35,586 nt of DNA, taken from contig JAILIS010000024.1 of NCBI GenBank assembly GCA_024695145.1, forward strand, positions 1 through 35,586. The letters run 5' to 3'. Source of the DNA: Lachnospiraceae bacterium (lineage in GTDB: Bacteria; Bacillota; Clostridia; Lachnospirales; Lachnospiraceae). Position numbers and translations under genes: made by a program. This document shows positions 1 to 10,172 of this stretch, piece by piece (position 1 is the first letter of the stretch; every line of letters begins with the position of its first letter). The notes under the pieces are model-generated. The model was not told the origin of the DNA and did no database searches. It saw only the letters and a program-made list of their open reading frames with translations.

Positions 1-963
1 CCTTTTTCTGAGTTAACTGTTCGTGAGATGTTCGAGAAAATGGTAGAGGATTACACAATCAATAAAGTCGTTAGTAACCTAACACTATCTCACTACCAAG
101 CAGACTGGCGTAAGTATGTTGAGGAGACAAGCTGCGATTGGCTCGATATGCCAATAAAGAGCGTTTTACCCGAGCAAATTGCTGCTCATTACAAGATGCT
201 AACAGCTGGATGCCACATGAAACAATCGACATTCCGTAACGTAAAAACGGTTGTAAATGCTGTATTCGACTATGCCATCGTAAAAAATGTTTCATGTACT
301 AAGGCAAGCAACATAGCCACTCGGCATTTAAGGTTTGCTCCTAAAGTTGATAAGTGGAATGGCGTTTATACAGATGAAGCAAGGCAAAAGATTCTCCAGG
401 TTTGTGAGGATATGAAGCCTACCGTCTACATCAAGGCTATCGAGCTTATGTTCTGTCTAGATATCCGCATCGGGGAGCTTCGAGCCCTATACAAAGAAGA
501 CGTTAACCTCGACAATAAGACCGTCTATATCGGACATCAGATGATTGATGTTAAAACCGATACCGTCAACCGACATTCGGAACGCGTAGACATCATGAAA
601 GGCAAGCAGGAGGCAGGAAAAAGAATACAGCCGCTGTCAAAACGCGCTATAAAGGTCATACAAGAACTATTCGATATGTATCCCGACTCTGACTGGCTTC
701 TACCGTCAAAAGGCGACAATACCCCCATACGACTTCACAGATTCAACGATAATCTCCGGAAAGTCTGTGAAAAAGCAGGTGTTAAGTACTTTTCGTCGCA
801 CGGTATTCGTTTTCACAACATTTCGGCCTTGTATGATGCCGGCATTGACGAAAAGGAAATTCAAAAACTCTCAGGGCACACCACAGCGAGTATGACCAGG
901 TATTACAACAGGTCCATATCCACTAACGATGAGAGTGATAGAATTCGCGAGGTTTTAGGATAA
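1..963 (+). CDS. Tyrosine recombinase/integrase, 5' end cut by window
   Basis: Site-specific recombinase of the phage/ICE integrase family. The reading frame is open to base 1, so the start lies outside the window; the first in-window ATG is at 28 (311 residues from there). Numbered from that Met, an N-terminal SAM-like core-binding domain covers about 1-105 and the catalytic domain about 110-311. The catalytic set is visible: R147 in IRIGEL, H258-x-x-R261 in SHGIRF, H284 in LSGH and the nucleophile Y293 in RYYNR. The gene ends 84 bases from the 3' end of a tRNA-His gene on the other strand, the classic position of an integrase next to its attachment tRNA. The rest of the element, if present, lies to the left, outside the window. 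All active-site residues are intact, so the visible part does not look like a pseudogene. Confidence 0.88.
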   Translation, partial: PFSELTVREMFEKMVEDYTINKVVSNLTLSHYQADWRKYVEETSCDWLDMPIKSVLPEQIAAHYKMLTAGCHMKQSTFRNVKTVVNAVFDYAIVKNVSCTKASNIATRHLRFAPKVDKWNGVYTDEARQKILQVCEDMKPTVYIKAIELMFCLDIRIGELRALYKEDVNLDNKTVYIGHQMIDVKTDTVNRHSERVDIMKGKQEAGKRIQPLSKRAIKVIQELFDMYPDSDWLLPSKGDNTPIRLHRFNDNLRKVCEKAGVKYFSSHGIRFHNISALYDAGIDEKEIQKLSGHTTASMTRYYNRSISTNDESDRIREVLG

Positions 964-973
964 CCCTGATTAT

Positions 974-991
974 GTTGCAACTTGTTGCAAC
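974..991. repeat. Tandem palindromes downstream of integrase
   Basis: Two copies of the 8-base perfect palindrome GTTGCAAC lie head to tail with a 2-base spacer (974-981 and 984-991). They sit between the integrase stop and the tRNA-His terminator. They could be arm or core sites for the recombinase, but this is inference from position only. Confidence 0.4.
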
Positions 992-1007
992 TATTATGTA
1001 CAAAGAA

Positions 1008-1039
1008 AAACCCCGCAAACCATTGATTTTACGGGGTTT
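1008..1039 (-). terminator. Intrinsic terminator of the tRNA operon
   Basis: Perfect 8-bp stem AAACCCCG/CGGGGTTT with a 16-base loop. On the minus strand it is followed by a T-rich run (ggggtttttcttt). It lies just beyond the 3' end of tRNA-His, so it most likely ends the tRNA transcript. It may also stop integrase transcription from the other side. Confidence 0.75.
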
Positions 1040-1047
1040 CTCGGAAA

Positions 1048-1122
<75 letters not shown>

Positions 1123-1140
1123 ATATGTTCGTAGGGGGGA

Positions 1141-1153
1141 CCCGCGAAGCGGG
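1141..1153. other. Hairpin between the two tRNAs
   Basis: CCCGC-GAA-GCGGG forms a 5-bp stem, framed by GTAGG (1131-1135) and CCTAC that could pair outside it. It lies in the 51-base spacer between tRNA-Arg and tRNA-His. A role in processing of the dicistronic tRNA precursor is possible, but there is no direct evidence. Confidence 0.4.
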
Positions 1154-1173
1154 GAGAACCTGCCTACATTTTA

Positions 1174-1247
<74 letters not shown>

Positions 1248-1293
1248 ACACTCATGCGGAAGAACTATCAAAATTCAATCCACACTTCATAAA

Positions 1294-1321
1294 ATTATAC
1301 TATTTACCGCGATAATGTCAA
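1294..1321 (-). promoter_or_regulatory. Sigma-A promoter of the tRNA operon
   Basis: Consensus hexamers on the minus strand: TTGACA (1316-1321), a 16-base spacer and TATAAT (1294-1299). It lies about 45 bases upstream of tRNA-Arg. The -35 box overlaps the stop codon of the phosphatase gene, so the tRNA promoter starts exactly where the long operon ends. Confidence 0.8.
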
Positions 1322-3108
1322 TCAAAACTTGATGAACCTTCATATTTGAAGCACATCATCGTGATATCATCAAACTGCGGCGCTTTGCCGACGAAAGCAT
1401 CTATGTCGGTCTTGACGTTTTCCAGAAGGTTCATAGGATCTGCGTCAGCGTCGCGGTTAAGGGCGGAAAGCATACGCTCGGTGCCAAACAGTTTATCGCT
1501 GCTGTCAGTAGCTTCCGCTACCCCGTCGGTATATACAAACAGGCTGTCGCCGGGAACAAGGCAGAATTCATGCTGTGCAAAATTGAGTCCTTCAATGGTT
1601 GCCACTGCAGGCGAGTGCTTATATACGGCAAGTTCCCACTTGCCATCCTTGTGCTTTATCGCAGGATGCTCGTGACCGGCGTTGGCTGCCACTCCCTTTC
1701 CTGTTGATATCTCTATCACAGCCATCCAGATCGTGACGAAAAGTTCCGATTCATTATGCTCACACAACTGCTCATTTGCAAAAGCCAAAACCTCCGAAAG
1801 CGTTCCGCCCAGAAGAGTCCGATATTTTATTATGGTCTTCGCCCTGACCATGAACAGCGCAGCGGGAACACCTTTTCCGGAAACATCCGCCATGACGAGT
1901 GCGATATGATCGTCATCAACAAGGAAAAAGTCATAGAAGTCACCGCCAACCTCTTTGGCAGGGGTCATGCCGGCGTACAGATCGAACTCCTTCCTGTCGG
2001 GAAATGCGGGAAAATCGCTCGGGAGCATATCTGCCTGTATCCTTGTTGCAACGGACAGTTCGGCTCCGATACGCTCTTTTTCGGCAGTGACTGTTCTGAT
2101 CTCTTCAACATAACGGTCCAGTTCTGTGACCATTGACGAAAAGCTTGCTGCAAGCCTTTCCAGCTCGTTATTCGTCTTTATCGAATCCAGCTGTACCGAC
2201 GCGGCCCTGCTGTCCTTTGTGTTCTCATATTCGCCGATGATCATTGTCTCTTTATCAAGAGGTTCGATCACTATATTCCGGATATGACGTATCACGACGA
2301 TCATCATCACTGCAAAAAAGAGAACAGAGATCGCGAGCATAGTCTCCATCATACGAAGAGCCTGGCTGATCAGCTGTGAAGATCTGTAGGACACTCCGAC
2401 GATTGCCGACATACCGTTTTTGCCGTACACGGGTGAAAAGGTATGTATCACGCTCCTATCGGCACCTTTGCCTCTCGACAGTTCCATTTTATCAACGGGC
2501 TGTCCCGTTTCTATGATCTTATCCATGACCGGATATACTCCGGGTATGTAATCAACTGCCAGGCCGAGTTCGAATATATCTCCCCCTTCGCTTATCCTCT
2601 TTTCATCTTCCATCGTCCCGGTTACAAAAAAGAACATTTTGCCGTCAACGATCCTGAAACTGTACAGAAACAGCGGCTCGTGCGTCTGCTTCATCTTATC
2701 AAATTCGCGGCAGAGCGTGCTGTAACAAAGCTCCGCATACAGCTTCCTGCTCTCGTCATCCATCTTCCCGATCATGTCGTCAGTAACAGAGATCATCTCG
2801 CCCATACCGGGAACTTTGTCACGAAGAGTCTGCTCCATCGCATCAAGAGCCGCCTGATCATCATACACAAGATCCATATCGGCATGATGCTGTACCCAGT
2901 AGTCAAGAAGCCAGTCAAGGCTCTCATAAGCCTCGAATTCGAGTGCCGCATTCTTACCGAGTCTTGAACCGTCACGTTTCTCCTCGCCCACATAATAGGA
3001 TATGGAAAAAAGCGCCAGAACCGCCGCGTTAACGATCGTTAAGATCAGCATGAACAGCGAAAACGGCCGTGTGATCTGTTTTATGAGTGTTCCGGTCTTT
3101 TTATCCAT
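1318..3108 (-). CDS. Membrane-bound SpoIIE/RsbU-type PP2C phosphatase
   Basis: Predicted receptor-type serine phosphatase, 596 residues. Order of parts: transmembrane helix about 14-40; an extracytoplasmic sensor region about 41-250; second transmembrane helix about 255-275; a HAMP-like linker about 276-335; a short coiled coil to about 360; and a SpoIIE-type PP2C domain about 375-590. Metal-binding acidic residues are in place: D390 in GGDFYD, D408 in ADVSGKG, D528 in YTDG and D580-D581 in QFDDIT. Enzymes of this family dephosphorylate anti-sigma antagonists (STAS proteins). No such partner is encoded in the window, so the target is unknown. The ATG has a good AAGGAAGG site. The start overlaps the acyltransferase stop by 8 bases, so the two are probably translated together. 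Confidence 0.85.
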   Translation of the reverse strand: MDKKTGTLIKQITRPFSLFMLILTIVNAAVLALFSISYYVGEEKRDGSRLGKNAALEFEAYESLDWLLDYWVQHHADMDLVYDDQAALDAMEQTLRDKVPGMGEMISVTDDMIGKMDDESRKLYAELCYSTLCREFDKMKQTHEPLFLYSFRIVDGKMFFFVTGTMEDEKRISEGGDIFELGLAVDYIPGVYPVMDKIIETGQPVDKMELSRGKGADRSVIHTFSPVYGKNGMSAIVGVSYRSSQLISQALRMMETMLAISVLFFAVMMIVVIRHIRNIVIEPLDKETMIIGEYENTKDSRAASVQLDSIKTNNELERLAASFSSMVTELDRYVEEIRTVTAEKERIGAELSVATRIQADMLPSDFPAFPDRKEFDLYAGMTPAKEVGGDFYDFFLVDDDHIALVMADVSGKGVPAALFMVRAKTIIKYRTLLGGTLSEVLAFANEQLCEHNESELFVTIWMAVIEISTGKGVAANAGHEHPAIKHKDGKWELAVYKHSPAVATIEGLNFAQHEFCLVPGDSLFVYTDGVAEATDSSDKLFGTERMLSALNRDADADPMNLLENVKTDIDAFVGKAPQFDDITMMCFKYEGSSSFD

Positions 3109-4171
3109 CAGAATCCTTCCTTATCCCCGATATTATCAGGATCTTCAGCTTCGCAAGAATATAAGCTGTCGCCATGGTTAACAGGAATCCTGCAGTTATG
3201 CACAGCCACGGGATATTTTCGATGTATGGTTTTAACAGTCTGAAGGTCACATATGACCACGGCATATGCAGAAGATACAGGTCCATCCTGTATTCTTTCA
3301 AAAACCCGTACAGCTTTGATCCGCTGATGCGTGCCCATACTCTGTTATCGTCAAGCAGGACAAACAGGAAATAATCAAACAGAGCTCCTATAGGTCTTAC
3401 TATATCATATACACCGAAAAATGACGGAGTAAAAATCACAAACAGGACAAGTATCGCAAACAGCACTGCCATAGCGATTCGCTTCGTGTTTACGCCGATC
3501 GTTCTGATCTTATCTTCATATGTATAAACAAGAGCGCCTTCAAAGTAGCATATGAGATACGGTGCCGTCTGACTGATCTTGAAATACGGAAAATCAGCGA
3601 GGAAGAGATCCACACATACAGCGGCGGCCAGCGTGATCACAAATACCGCTGCCGGGTGGTTCTTTTTTACGAGAGGAGATATCAGAATGAAAAATAACGC
3701 CACCCAGAACAGCATCCAGAAAAACCACAGATAATCCGAAAACTGTCCGAGCAGCATTGTTTTATACCCCTCGGCCAGCCCGGAATGCACCGGGCGTCCG
3801 AAGGAATTGATATCCAGAAATGTATAAACGGGAACCAGGAGCACAATACCGTAAGTATAATACGGAGTCAGAAGGCGTTCCGCTCTCTCCACTATCATCA
3901 TAAAAACTGTTCTGTCTTTATGTTTCAGAGAACGTGCATACAGGTATCCCGAGCAGAAAACATAACCTGAGATAAGCGTGACATTAAACAGTCCCCCGGT
4001 AAAAGCCGCCACGTTCCATGTGACTGATGCCCTCTCCGTGAAGAACGGGTTGCCCTCATAAGGAAGTGAGCTGTGCCACAGGATGATGAGCATCAGGAAC
4101 ACCGTCTTGATATTGGTGATATAGCTTATCTGGTATCGTCCTCTTTTCATAATAATGTGATGATACCACAC
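3101..4171 (-). CDS. Acyltransferase family 3 membrane protein
   Basis: Integral membrane O-acyltransferase-like protein of the Acyl_transf_3 (OatA/NodX/WecH-like) family, about 350 residues with roughly ten hydrophobic segments. Visible family hallmarks are an N-terminal helix ending in ILWHSS, whose His corresponds to the family's conserved catalytic His, and a late YLLHMP motif. The family acetylates or otherwise acylates cell-surface polysaccharides or lipids. The substrate here cannot be told. Two starts are possible: GTG at 4171 and ATG at 4150; neither has a strong ribosome site. It follows gltD after 29-50 bases with no terminator visible between them, and it overlaps the phosphatase gene. 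It is an unexpected member of a nitrogen operon. Confidence 0.8.
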   Translation of the reverse strand: MWYHHIIMKRGRYQISYITNIKTVFLMLIILWHSSLPYEGNPFFTERASVTWNVAAFTGGLFNVTLISGYVFCSGYLYARSLKHKDRTVFMMIVERAERLLTPYYTYGIVLLVPVYTFLDINSFGRPVHSGLAEGYKTMLLGQFSDYLWFFWMLFWVALFFILISPLVKKNHPAAVFVITLAAAVCVDLFLADFPYFKISQTAPYLICYFEGALVYTYEDKIRTIGVNTKRIAMAVLFAILVLFVIFTPSFFGVYDIVRPIGALFDYFLFVLLDDNRVWARISGSKLYGFLKEYRMDLYLLHMPWSYVTFRLLKPYIENIPWLCITAGFLLTMATAYILAKLKILIISGIRKDSDG

Positions 4172-4200
4172 CCATCCGATGCTGGAAAGAGGAGCCGCCT

Positions 4201-5709
4201 TTACACAAGGTTGGTATAACCCATCAGCGATTCATCCACTGCAGACGCTGCCGCTCTGCCTTCAGCGATCGCCCACACAACGAGCGACTGACCGCGATGC
4301 ATATCGCCGGCCGTAAACACGCCGGGGATGTTTGTGGCATATCCGCCCTCGGATGTTTCCACGTTTCCCCTCGGGCTGACTTTTACTTCAAAATCACCCG
4401 TGACATATTCTTCACTGCCCAGGAATCCGGCTGCTATGAGCACAAAATCAGCCTCCAGGTGATCTTCGCTTCCTTCCACCTGTTCAAAGCTTACCCTGCC
4501 GTCAGAAGCAACACAGCGTTTAAGCTGTACAGTCTTGACTCCCGTCAGCTCGCCGCTGTCATTCTTCTCAAATTCGGTAACGGTTGTTGAGAATATCCTC
4601 GGATCGCTTCCGAAGCAGCTGATCGCCTCCTGCTGGCCGTAGTCGGTCTTGAGCACTTTGGGCCATTCGGGCCACGGGTTCGAGTCGGCCCTCTCCTTTG
4701 GTGCGGGAGGCATCATCTCTATCTGTACAACAGAAGATGCGCCGAGTCTGATGCTCGTTCCCACACAGTCATTTCCCGTATCGCCTCCGCCAATGACAAC
4801 TGTTTTTTTGCCTTTCATGCTGCCGAAAGAAAAGTCTTTCGCACTGATGACCTTTTTGTAATCATAATCGCTGTCCATGATCTTCCGGGACACTTCGCGA
4901 AGAAACGGAACCGCAAACATGATACCCTTTGCGTCCCGCCCGGGTGCATTTATGTCTCTCGGTTTTGATGCACCGCAGCACAGAACGACCCTGTCATATT
5001 GCTTCAGGAGCTCTTTTGCCGTGATATCTTCACCCACATTTACATTGCAGCGGAACTCGATGCCCGTTTTTTCCATCACCGAAATACGGCGATCAACGAT
5101 CCTCTTGTCAAGCTTCATGTTGGGGATGCCGTAGCGCAGCAGTCCTCCCGGCCTGTCAAAGCGTTCAAACACCGTTACCGAATGCCCCCTTCTGTTCAGA
5201 AGCTGGGCACACGCAAGCCCGGAGGGGCCGCTTCCGATAACAGCCACTTTTCTTCCCGTTCTGATGCGCGGAGGTGTATCTTCAACAAGACCGTGTTCAA
5301 AAGCATATTCTATGATATCCTTTTCATTGTCCCTTGTCGTTACGGCCTCACAAACATATCCGCACGTGCATGCGGCTTCACACAGCGCCGGACACACTCT
5401 TCCCGTAAATTCAGGAAAGCTGTGGGTCTTGGCAAGCCTTAAGTATGCCTGCTTATAGTTGCCGCGATATACGAGTTCGTTTGTCTCCGGAACGAGATTG
5501 TGTAGCGGGCATCCCGATGCCATGCCGGATATCATGACACCCGCCTGACAGAAGGGCACACCGCATGCCATACACCTTGCCGCCTGCTGCCTTCTGACAT
5601 CTTCCGGAAGCGGTATATGGAACTCGTCAAAGTTTTTGATCCTCTCTTTGGGAGATATGTCTTCCAGATCACATCTGCTGTATTCGATAAATCCTGTCGG
5701 TTTTCCCAT
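4201..5709 (-). CDS. gltD: Glutamate synthase (NADPH) small subunit
   Basis: Beta subunit of GOGAT: it takes electrons from NADPH through FAD and iron-sulfur clusters to the large subunit. From an upstream ATG at 5715 the frame has 504 residues, but that codon is one base from the GAGGGGG site, so the ATG at 5709 (502 residues, 7-base spacing) is preferred. In the 504 numbering, N-terminal cluster cysteines are C48, C51, C56, C69 and C108, C112, C116. The FAD site GSGPSG is at 161-166 followed by GGLLRYG at 190-196. The NADPH site GGGDTGND is at 309-316. Length is normal for the family (about 470-500). Its start lies just past the gltB stop, so the two subunits are translationally coupled. 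Confidence 0.96.
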   Translation of the reverse strand: MGKPTGFIEYSRCDLEDISPKERIKNFDEFHIPLPEDVRRQQAARCMACGVPFCQAGVMISGMASGCPLHNLVPETNELVYRGNYKQAYLRLAKTHSFPEFTGRVCPALCEAACTCGYVCEAVTTRDNEKDIIEYAFEHGLVEDTPPRIRTGRKVAVIGSGPSGLACAQLLNRRGHSVTVFERFDRPGGLLRYGIPNMKLDKRIVDRRISVMEKTGIEFRCNVNVGEDITAKELLKQYDRVVLCCGASKPRDINAPGRDAKGIMFAVPFLREVSRKIMDSDYDYKKVISAKDFSFGSMKGKKTVVIGGGDTGNDCVGTSIRLGASSVVQIEMMPPAPKERADSNPWPEWPKVLKTDYGQQEAISCFGSDPRIFSTTVTEFEKNDSGELTGVKTVQLKRCVASDGRVSFEQVEGSEDHLEADFVLIAAGFLGSEEYVTGDFEVKVSPRGNVETSEGGYATNIPGVFTAGDMHRGQSLVVWAIAEGRAAASAVDESLMGYTNLV

Positions 5710-5711
5710 GA

Positions 5712-8700
5712 TCATACCCCCTCGCTGTTCGCGCCGCTTATAACTCGTTTGTATTCTTCGGGTATTATCTTCTTAAACTTAGGGATATACCCGTCAAACG
5801 ATCCCAGTATCATTTCCGCTTTCTTTGAACCTGTCAGTTCCAGATGCTTTTCGATCATCGAGCGTATGGTCTCCACATCTTCCTTTTCTTCCACGCTCTC
5901 CATCAGCACCAGTTCTTTATTGAGGTTTCGATATAGCGTATTGTTCTCGTCAAGCACATAAGCGATACCGCCGCTCATGCCGGCAGCAAAGTTCTTGCCG
6001 ACAACACCCAGAATGAGTGCAATTCCGCCTGTCATATATTCACAGCCATGCTCACCGACGCCTTCGACAACGCTCTTTGCACCCGAATTCCTGACGCAGA
6101 ACCTCTCCCCGGCCATACCTGCGATATATGCTTCTCCCGCAGTCGCACCGTAGAGTGCAACATTTCCGATGATGATATTGTTCTCTGCACCGTATGACGC
6201 ATCATCGGGAGCCTTGATCACAAGCTTTCCGCCGGACAGTCCCTTGCCGAAATAATCATTGGCATCTCCTGTAAGGATAACGGTCTCGCCCTTCGGCATA
6301 AATGCACCGAAGCTCTGTCCGCCAGCACCGCGGCACTCGATCATCACAGCATCCTCACGCAGTCCGTTGTGATGACATCCCGTAATGTATGATCCGACCA
6401 TCGTACCGAACGCCCTGTCGGTATTTTCAACCTTGCACGATACGGTAGCTGCGGTTCCCGTCTCTATCGACTTCTTTATTCCCTTTTTGCCCGAGAGTAT
6501 CTTCGAGTCAATTTTCTCATCAAGTTCAAAATCATATGACCTCTTTTTCGTGTAAGATGCACTAAGAGGCAGGCTCTCTCCGGTAATCCGGGAAAGATCT
6601 AGCTTGGCGGCATGACCCTCAAGATCCTTCTTCACTTCAAGAAGATCGCCACGTCCGACAAGTTCGTCGACGGATCTTACTCCGAGTGCTGCCATGTATT
6701 CACGCAGCTGTCTTGCGATAAAGATCATAAAATTCTCAACATACTCGGGCTTTCCCGTAAAGTTCTTTCTGAGCTCGGGATTTTGAGTGGCTATTCCCAT
6801 CGGACAGGTATCGAGATTGCACACTCTCATCATGACACATCCGAGCGTTACAAGAGGAGCCGTTGCAAATCCGAACTCTTCGGCACCGAGTATTGCCGCG
6901 ATGGCAACATCCTTTCCGCTCATGAGCTTTCCGTCCGTCTCAACCACGACACTGTCACGCAGTCCGTTTTGTATAAGCGTCTGGTGGGTCTCCGCAACAC
7001 CGAGTTCCCACGGAAGTCCTGCGTTATGAATGGAACTGATGGGCGCCGCACCTGTACCTCCGTCGTATCCCGAGATCAGAACGACACCCGCACCGGCTTT
7101 GGCAACACCGGCTGCTATCGTTCCGACTCCGGCTTCCGATACAAGCTTTACGGATATCCTGGCCTTTTTGTTTGCACATTTCAGATCGTATATGAGCTGT
7201 GCCAGATCTTCTATCGAATATATATCGTGGTGCGGGGGCGGTGATATCAGGCTGACTCCCGGCGTGGAATGTCTGGTCTTGGCTATCCATGGATAAACCT
7301 TTTTGCCGGGCAGATGTCCGCCTTCACCGGGTTTCGCGCCCTGTGCCATCTTGATCTGGATCTCTTTTGCACTGAGCAGATACCGGCTCGTCACTCCGAA
7401 TCTTCCCGATGCGACCTGTTTGATCGCCGAACTCCTGTCTGCAGCCGTTCCGGCACTTTCGAGACGTTCATCGCTTTCGCCGCCTTCACCGCTGTTTGAC
7501 TTGCCGTGAAGGTGATTCATTGCAACGGTAAGCGCGGTATGCGCCTCTTCGGAAATGGAACCGTATGACATCGCACCGGTCTTGAACCTCTTTACTATCT
7601 CCTCTTCGCTTTCCACTTCGGACAGGTCGAGAGGTCTGTCCGAGAACTTCAGATCGAACAGGCTCCTGATATAGCCGCTGTCCTGCGTGTCCACCATCTG
7701 CGTATATTTCTTGAACTTCTCATAATCATTTTCACGGGTCGCACTCTGAAGCATGTGGATCGTCTGAGGATCGTATCTGTGGAGCTCGCCGCCGCTCCTC
7801 ATCTTGTGAAAACCTACGGAATCAACGCTCAGATCCGAGGCAAGCCCGAGCGGATCAAAAGCTTTTGAATGCTGTCTGTCGGTGGCCGCCGCTATATCCT
7901 CGATATCTATACCGCCGATCCTCGATACCGTCCTTGTAAAGTATTTTTCTATCACGGACTCCGATATTCCAACTGCCTCAAACAGCCTGCTGCCCTGATA
8001 CGACTGTATCGTGGATATACCCATCTTTGATGCGATCCTGACTATGCCGTCAAGAACAGCCCTGTCATAGTCCGAAACGGCAGCATAGTAATCCTTGATG
8101 AGTATACCGTCATCGATCAGCTCTTTTATGACCGCATGTGCGATATACGGATTGACCGCGCACGCACCGAAGCCAAGCAGCGTCGCAAAATGATGTACGT
8201 CCCTCGGTTCACCGGTCTCCAGTATCAGAGACATCGCCATGCATTTCTTGGTAGTGACAAGATAGTTGTGAACTGCCGACACGCACAGAAGCGAAGGTAT
8301 AGCAACATGATTTTCATCCACACCCCTGTCTGACAGGATCAGTATGCTGGCGCCCTTCCTGTATGCCCTGTCAACCTCGACAAAGAGATTGGACAGCGCA
8401 CGGTCAAGCGGAGTTCCCTTATAGTAAAGTGTTGAAACTTTGGCGACTTCTATCCCGTGCCTGCTCAGATGCGAGATCTTCATCAGATCAAGATCCGAGA
8501 GTATGGGGTTGTTTATCTTAAGGACATTGCAGTTTGAAGGCTTATCGAGCAGCAGGTCGCCGTAACGGCCCGCATAGACGCACGTTGCGGTAACGATTTT
8601 CTCCCTTATCGCATCTATCGGAGGATTAGTAACCTGTGCGAACAGCTGCTTGAAATAGTCAAAGAGAGGTCTGTACTGCTTCGACAGTACCGCCAGCGGA

Positions 8701-10172
8701 GTGTCGACACCCATTGAGCCTATCTGTTCGCTGCCGTTCCATGCCAAGGAATATATACGCTCACGGCATTCCTCGTATGTGTATCCGAATGCCTTCTCGA
8801 GTCTGTCGAGCTCTTCCTTTTCGACAGCCGGAACCGCTTCGTTCGGGATCTTAAGCTCCGACAGCCTGACAAGATTTGAATCAAGCCACTCACCGTACGG
8901 CTGTCTTCCGGCGTATCTGTCCTTGGTCTCACGGTCCGTGTATATCCTGTGTGTTCTCGTATCGGCAAGCAGTATCTTGCCGGGATACAGGCACCCTTTT
9001 TCGCTGATCGCGGACTCGTCCAGATCGAGCACTCCGACCTCGGACGAGAGAATGAGCCTTCCGTCATTCATAACGTAGTAACGCGACGGACGCAGACCGT
9101 TACGGTCAAGGATCGCCGCAAGTACATCACCGTCGGATATCATTATCGATGCGGGCCCGTCCCAGGGCTCCATCATTGTTGCATAGTACTGATAGAAGTC
9201 CCTCTCCTCGGCGGTCAGGGTATCGTTGTTCTCCCAAGGTTCCGGGATGAGTATCATCGCTGCAAGAGCGGGTTCCATACCGCCCATTATCATGAATTCC
9301 AGTGCATTGTCGAGCATGGCCGAATCGGATCCGCTCTCGTTGATGACAGGCAGGACCTTGCCGAGCTCATCATCCGTAAAAGAACTCTCCCTGATCGTTT
9401 CCTCTCTCGCGACCATCTTGTCCACGTTACCGCGGATCGTGTTGATCTCACCGTTATGTACAATGAATCTGTTGGGATGCGCACGCAGCCAGCTAGGGCG
9501 CGTATTGGTGGAAAATCTCGAATGCACCGTTGCGATCGCCGATTCATAATCCGGATCGCGCAGGTCCTCAAAGAACGTACGCAGCTGTCCCACAAGGAAC
9601 ATTCCTTTATAGACTATTGTGCGGCATGAAAGGGACACAACGTAAGTATCCTCGTTCGAATGCTCGAACACACGCCTTGTCACATACAGTTTTCTGTCAA
9701 AATCAAGATCATCCTTTATATCAGCCGGCCTGTCGATAAAGCACTGATAAATGCCAGGTTTGGAATCGAGTGCCCTCTTGCCGAGAACTTCATCGGCTAC
9801 GGGTACCTGCCTCCATCCGAGAAAATGAAGACCTTCCTTCGCACAGATGATCTCAAACATCTTCATGGCCTGCATTCTGGCGAGTTCACTGACCGGGAAG
9901 AAGAACATGCCGACTGCATATGATCTGGCATCTTTCAGGCTGATCCCGGACTCTGCCGCTGCCTTAACCATGAACTTATGTGGTATCTGCGTCATTATTC
10001 CGACGCCGTCACCTGTTTCACCGTCGGCATCCTTTCCCGCGCGGTGCTCTAAATTCTCAACTATCGAAAGCGCGTCGCTGACTATGTCATGACCCGCCTT
10101 GCCGTTTATATTTATGATGGAACCTACACCGCAGCTGTCATGTTCGAATTGCGGTTCATAAAGTGTTTTCAT
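5712..10172 (-). CDS. gltB: Glutamate synthase large subunit
   Basis: Alpha subunit of GOGAT, which converts glutamine plus 2-oxoglutarate to two glutamates. Full length, about 1486 residues. Counting from an upstream GTG at 10175: class II amidotransferase domain about 15-430 with nucleophile C15 in HDSCGVG (a short propeptide is expected to be removed); central domain about 480-780; FMN domain about 800-1180 with GAMSYGSIS near 867 and SGEGGE near 895; a 3Fe-4S site C1113, C1119 and C1124; and a C-terminal beta-helix (GXGXG) about 1240-1440. The ATG at 10172 is preferred over the GTG; an AAAGGAG site lies 9 bases upstream of it. It overlaps the end of pyrG by 17 bases, indicating tight coupling. 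Confidence 0.97.
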   Translation of the reverse strand: MKTLYEPQFEHDSCGVGSIININGKAGHDIVSDALSIVENLEHRAGKDADGETGDGVGIMTQIPHKFMVKAAAESGISLKDARSYAVGMFFFPVSELARMQAMKMFEIICAKEGLHFLGWRQVPVADEVLGKRALDSKPGIYQCFIDRPADIKDDLDFDRKLYVTRRVFEHSNEDTYVVSLSCRTIVYKGMFLVGQLRTFFEDLRDPDYESAIATVHSRFSTNTRPSWLRAHPNRFIVHNGEINTIRGNVDKMVAREETIRESSFTDDELGKVLPVINESGSDSAMLDNALEFMIMGGMEPALAAMILIPEPWENNDTLTAEERDFYQYYATMMEPWDGPASIMISDGDVLAAILDRNGLRPSRYYVMNDGRLILSSEVGVLDLDESAISEKGCLYPGKILLADTRTHRIYTDRETKDRYAGRQPYGEWLDSNLVRLSELKIPNEAVPAVEKEELDRLEKAFGYTYEECRERIYSLAWNGSEQIGSMGVDTPLAVLSKQYRPLFDYFKQLFAQVTNPPIDAIREKIVTATCVYAGRYGDLLLDKPSNCNVLKINNPILSDLDLMKISHLSRHGIEVAKVSTLYYKGTPLDRALSNLFVEVDRAYRKGASILILSDRGVDENHVAIPSLLCVSAVHNYLVTTKKCMAMSLILETGEPRDVHHFATLLGFGACAVNPYIAHAVIKELIDDGILIKDYYAAVSDYDRAVLDGIVRIASKMGISTIQSYQGSRLFEAVGISESVIEKYFTRTVSRIGGIDIEDIAAATDRQHSKAFDPLGLASDLSVDSVGFHKMRSGGELHRYDPQTIHMLQSATRENDYEKFKKYTQMVDTQDSGYIRSLFDLKFSDRPLDLSEVESEEEIVKRFKTGAMSYGSISEEAHTALTVAMNHLHGKSNSGEGGESDERLESAGTAADRSSAIKQVASGRFGVTSRYLLSAKEIQIKMAQGAKPGEGGHLPGKKVYPWIAKTRHSTPGVSLISPPPHHDIYSIEDLAQLIYDLKCANKKARISVKLVSEAGVGTIAAGVAKAGAGVVLISGYDGGTGAAPISSIHNAGLPWELGVAETHQTLIQNGLRDSVVVETDGKLMSGKDVAIAAILGAEEFGFATAPLVTLGCVMMRVCNLDTCPMGIATQNPELRKNFTGKPEYVENFMIFIARQLREYMAALGVRSVDELVGRGDLLEVKKDLEGHAAKLDLSRITGESLPLSASYTKKRSYDFELDEKIDSKILSGKKGIKKSIETGTAATVSCKVENTDRAFGTMVGSYITGCHHNGLREDAVMIECRGAGGQSFGAFMPKGETVILTGDANDYFGKGLSGGKLVIKAPDDASYGAENNIIIGNVALYGATAGEAYIAGMAGERFCVRNSGAKSVVEGVGEHGCEYMTGGIALILGVVGKNFAAGMSGGIAYVLDENNTLYRNLNKELVLMESVEEKEDVETIRSMIEKHLELTGSKKAEMILGSFDGYIPKFKKIIPEEYKRVISGANSEGV

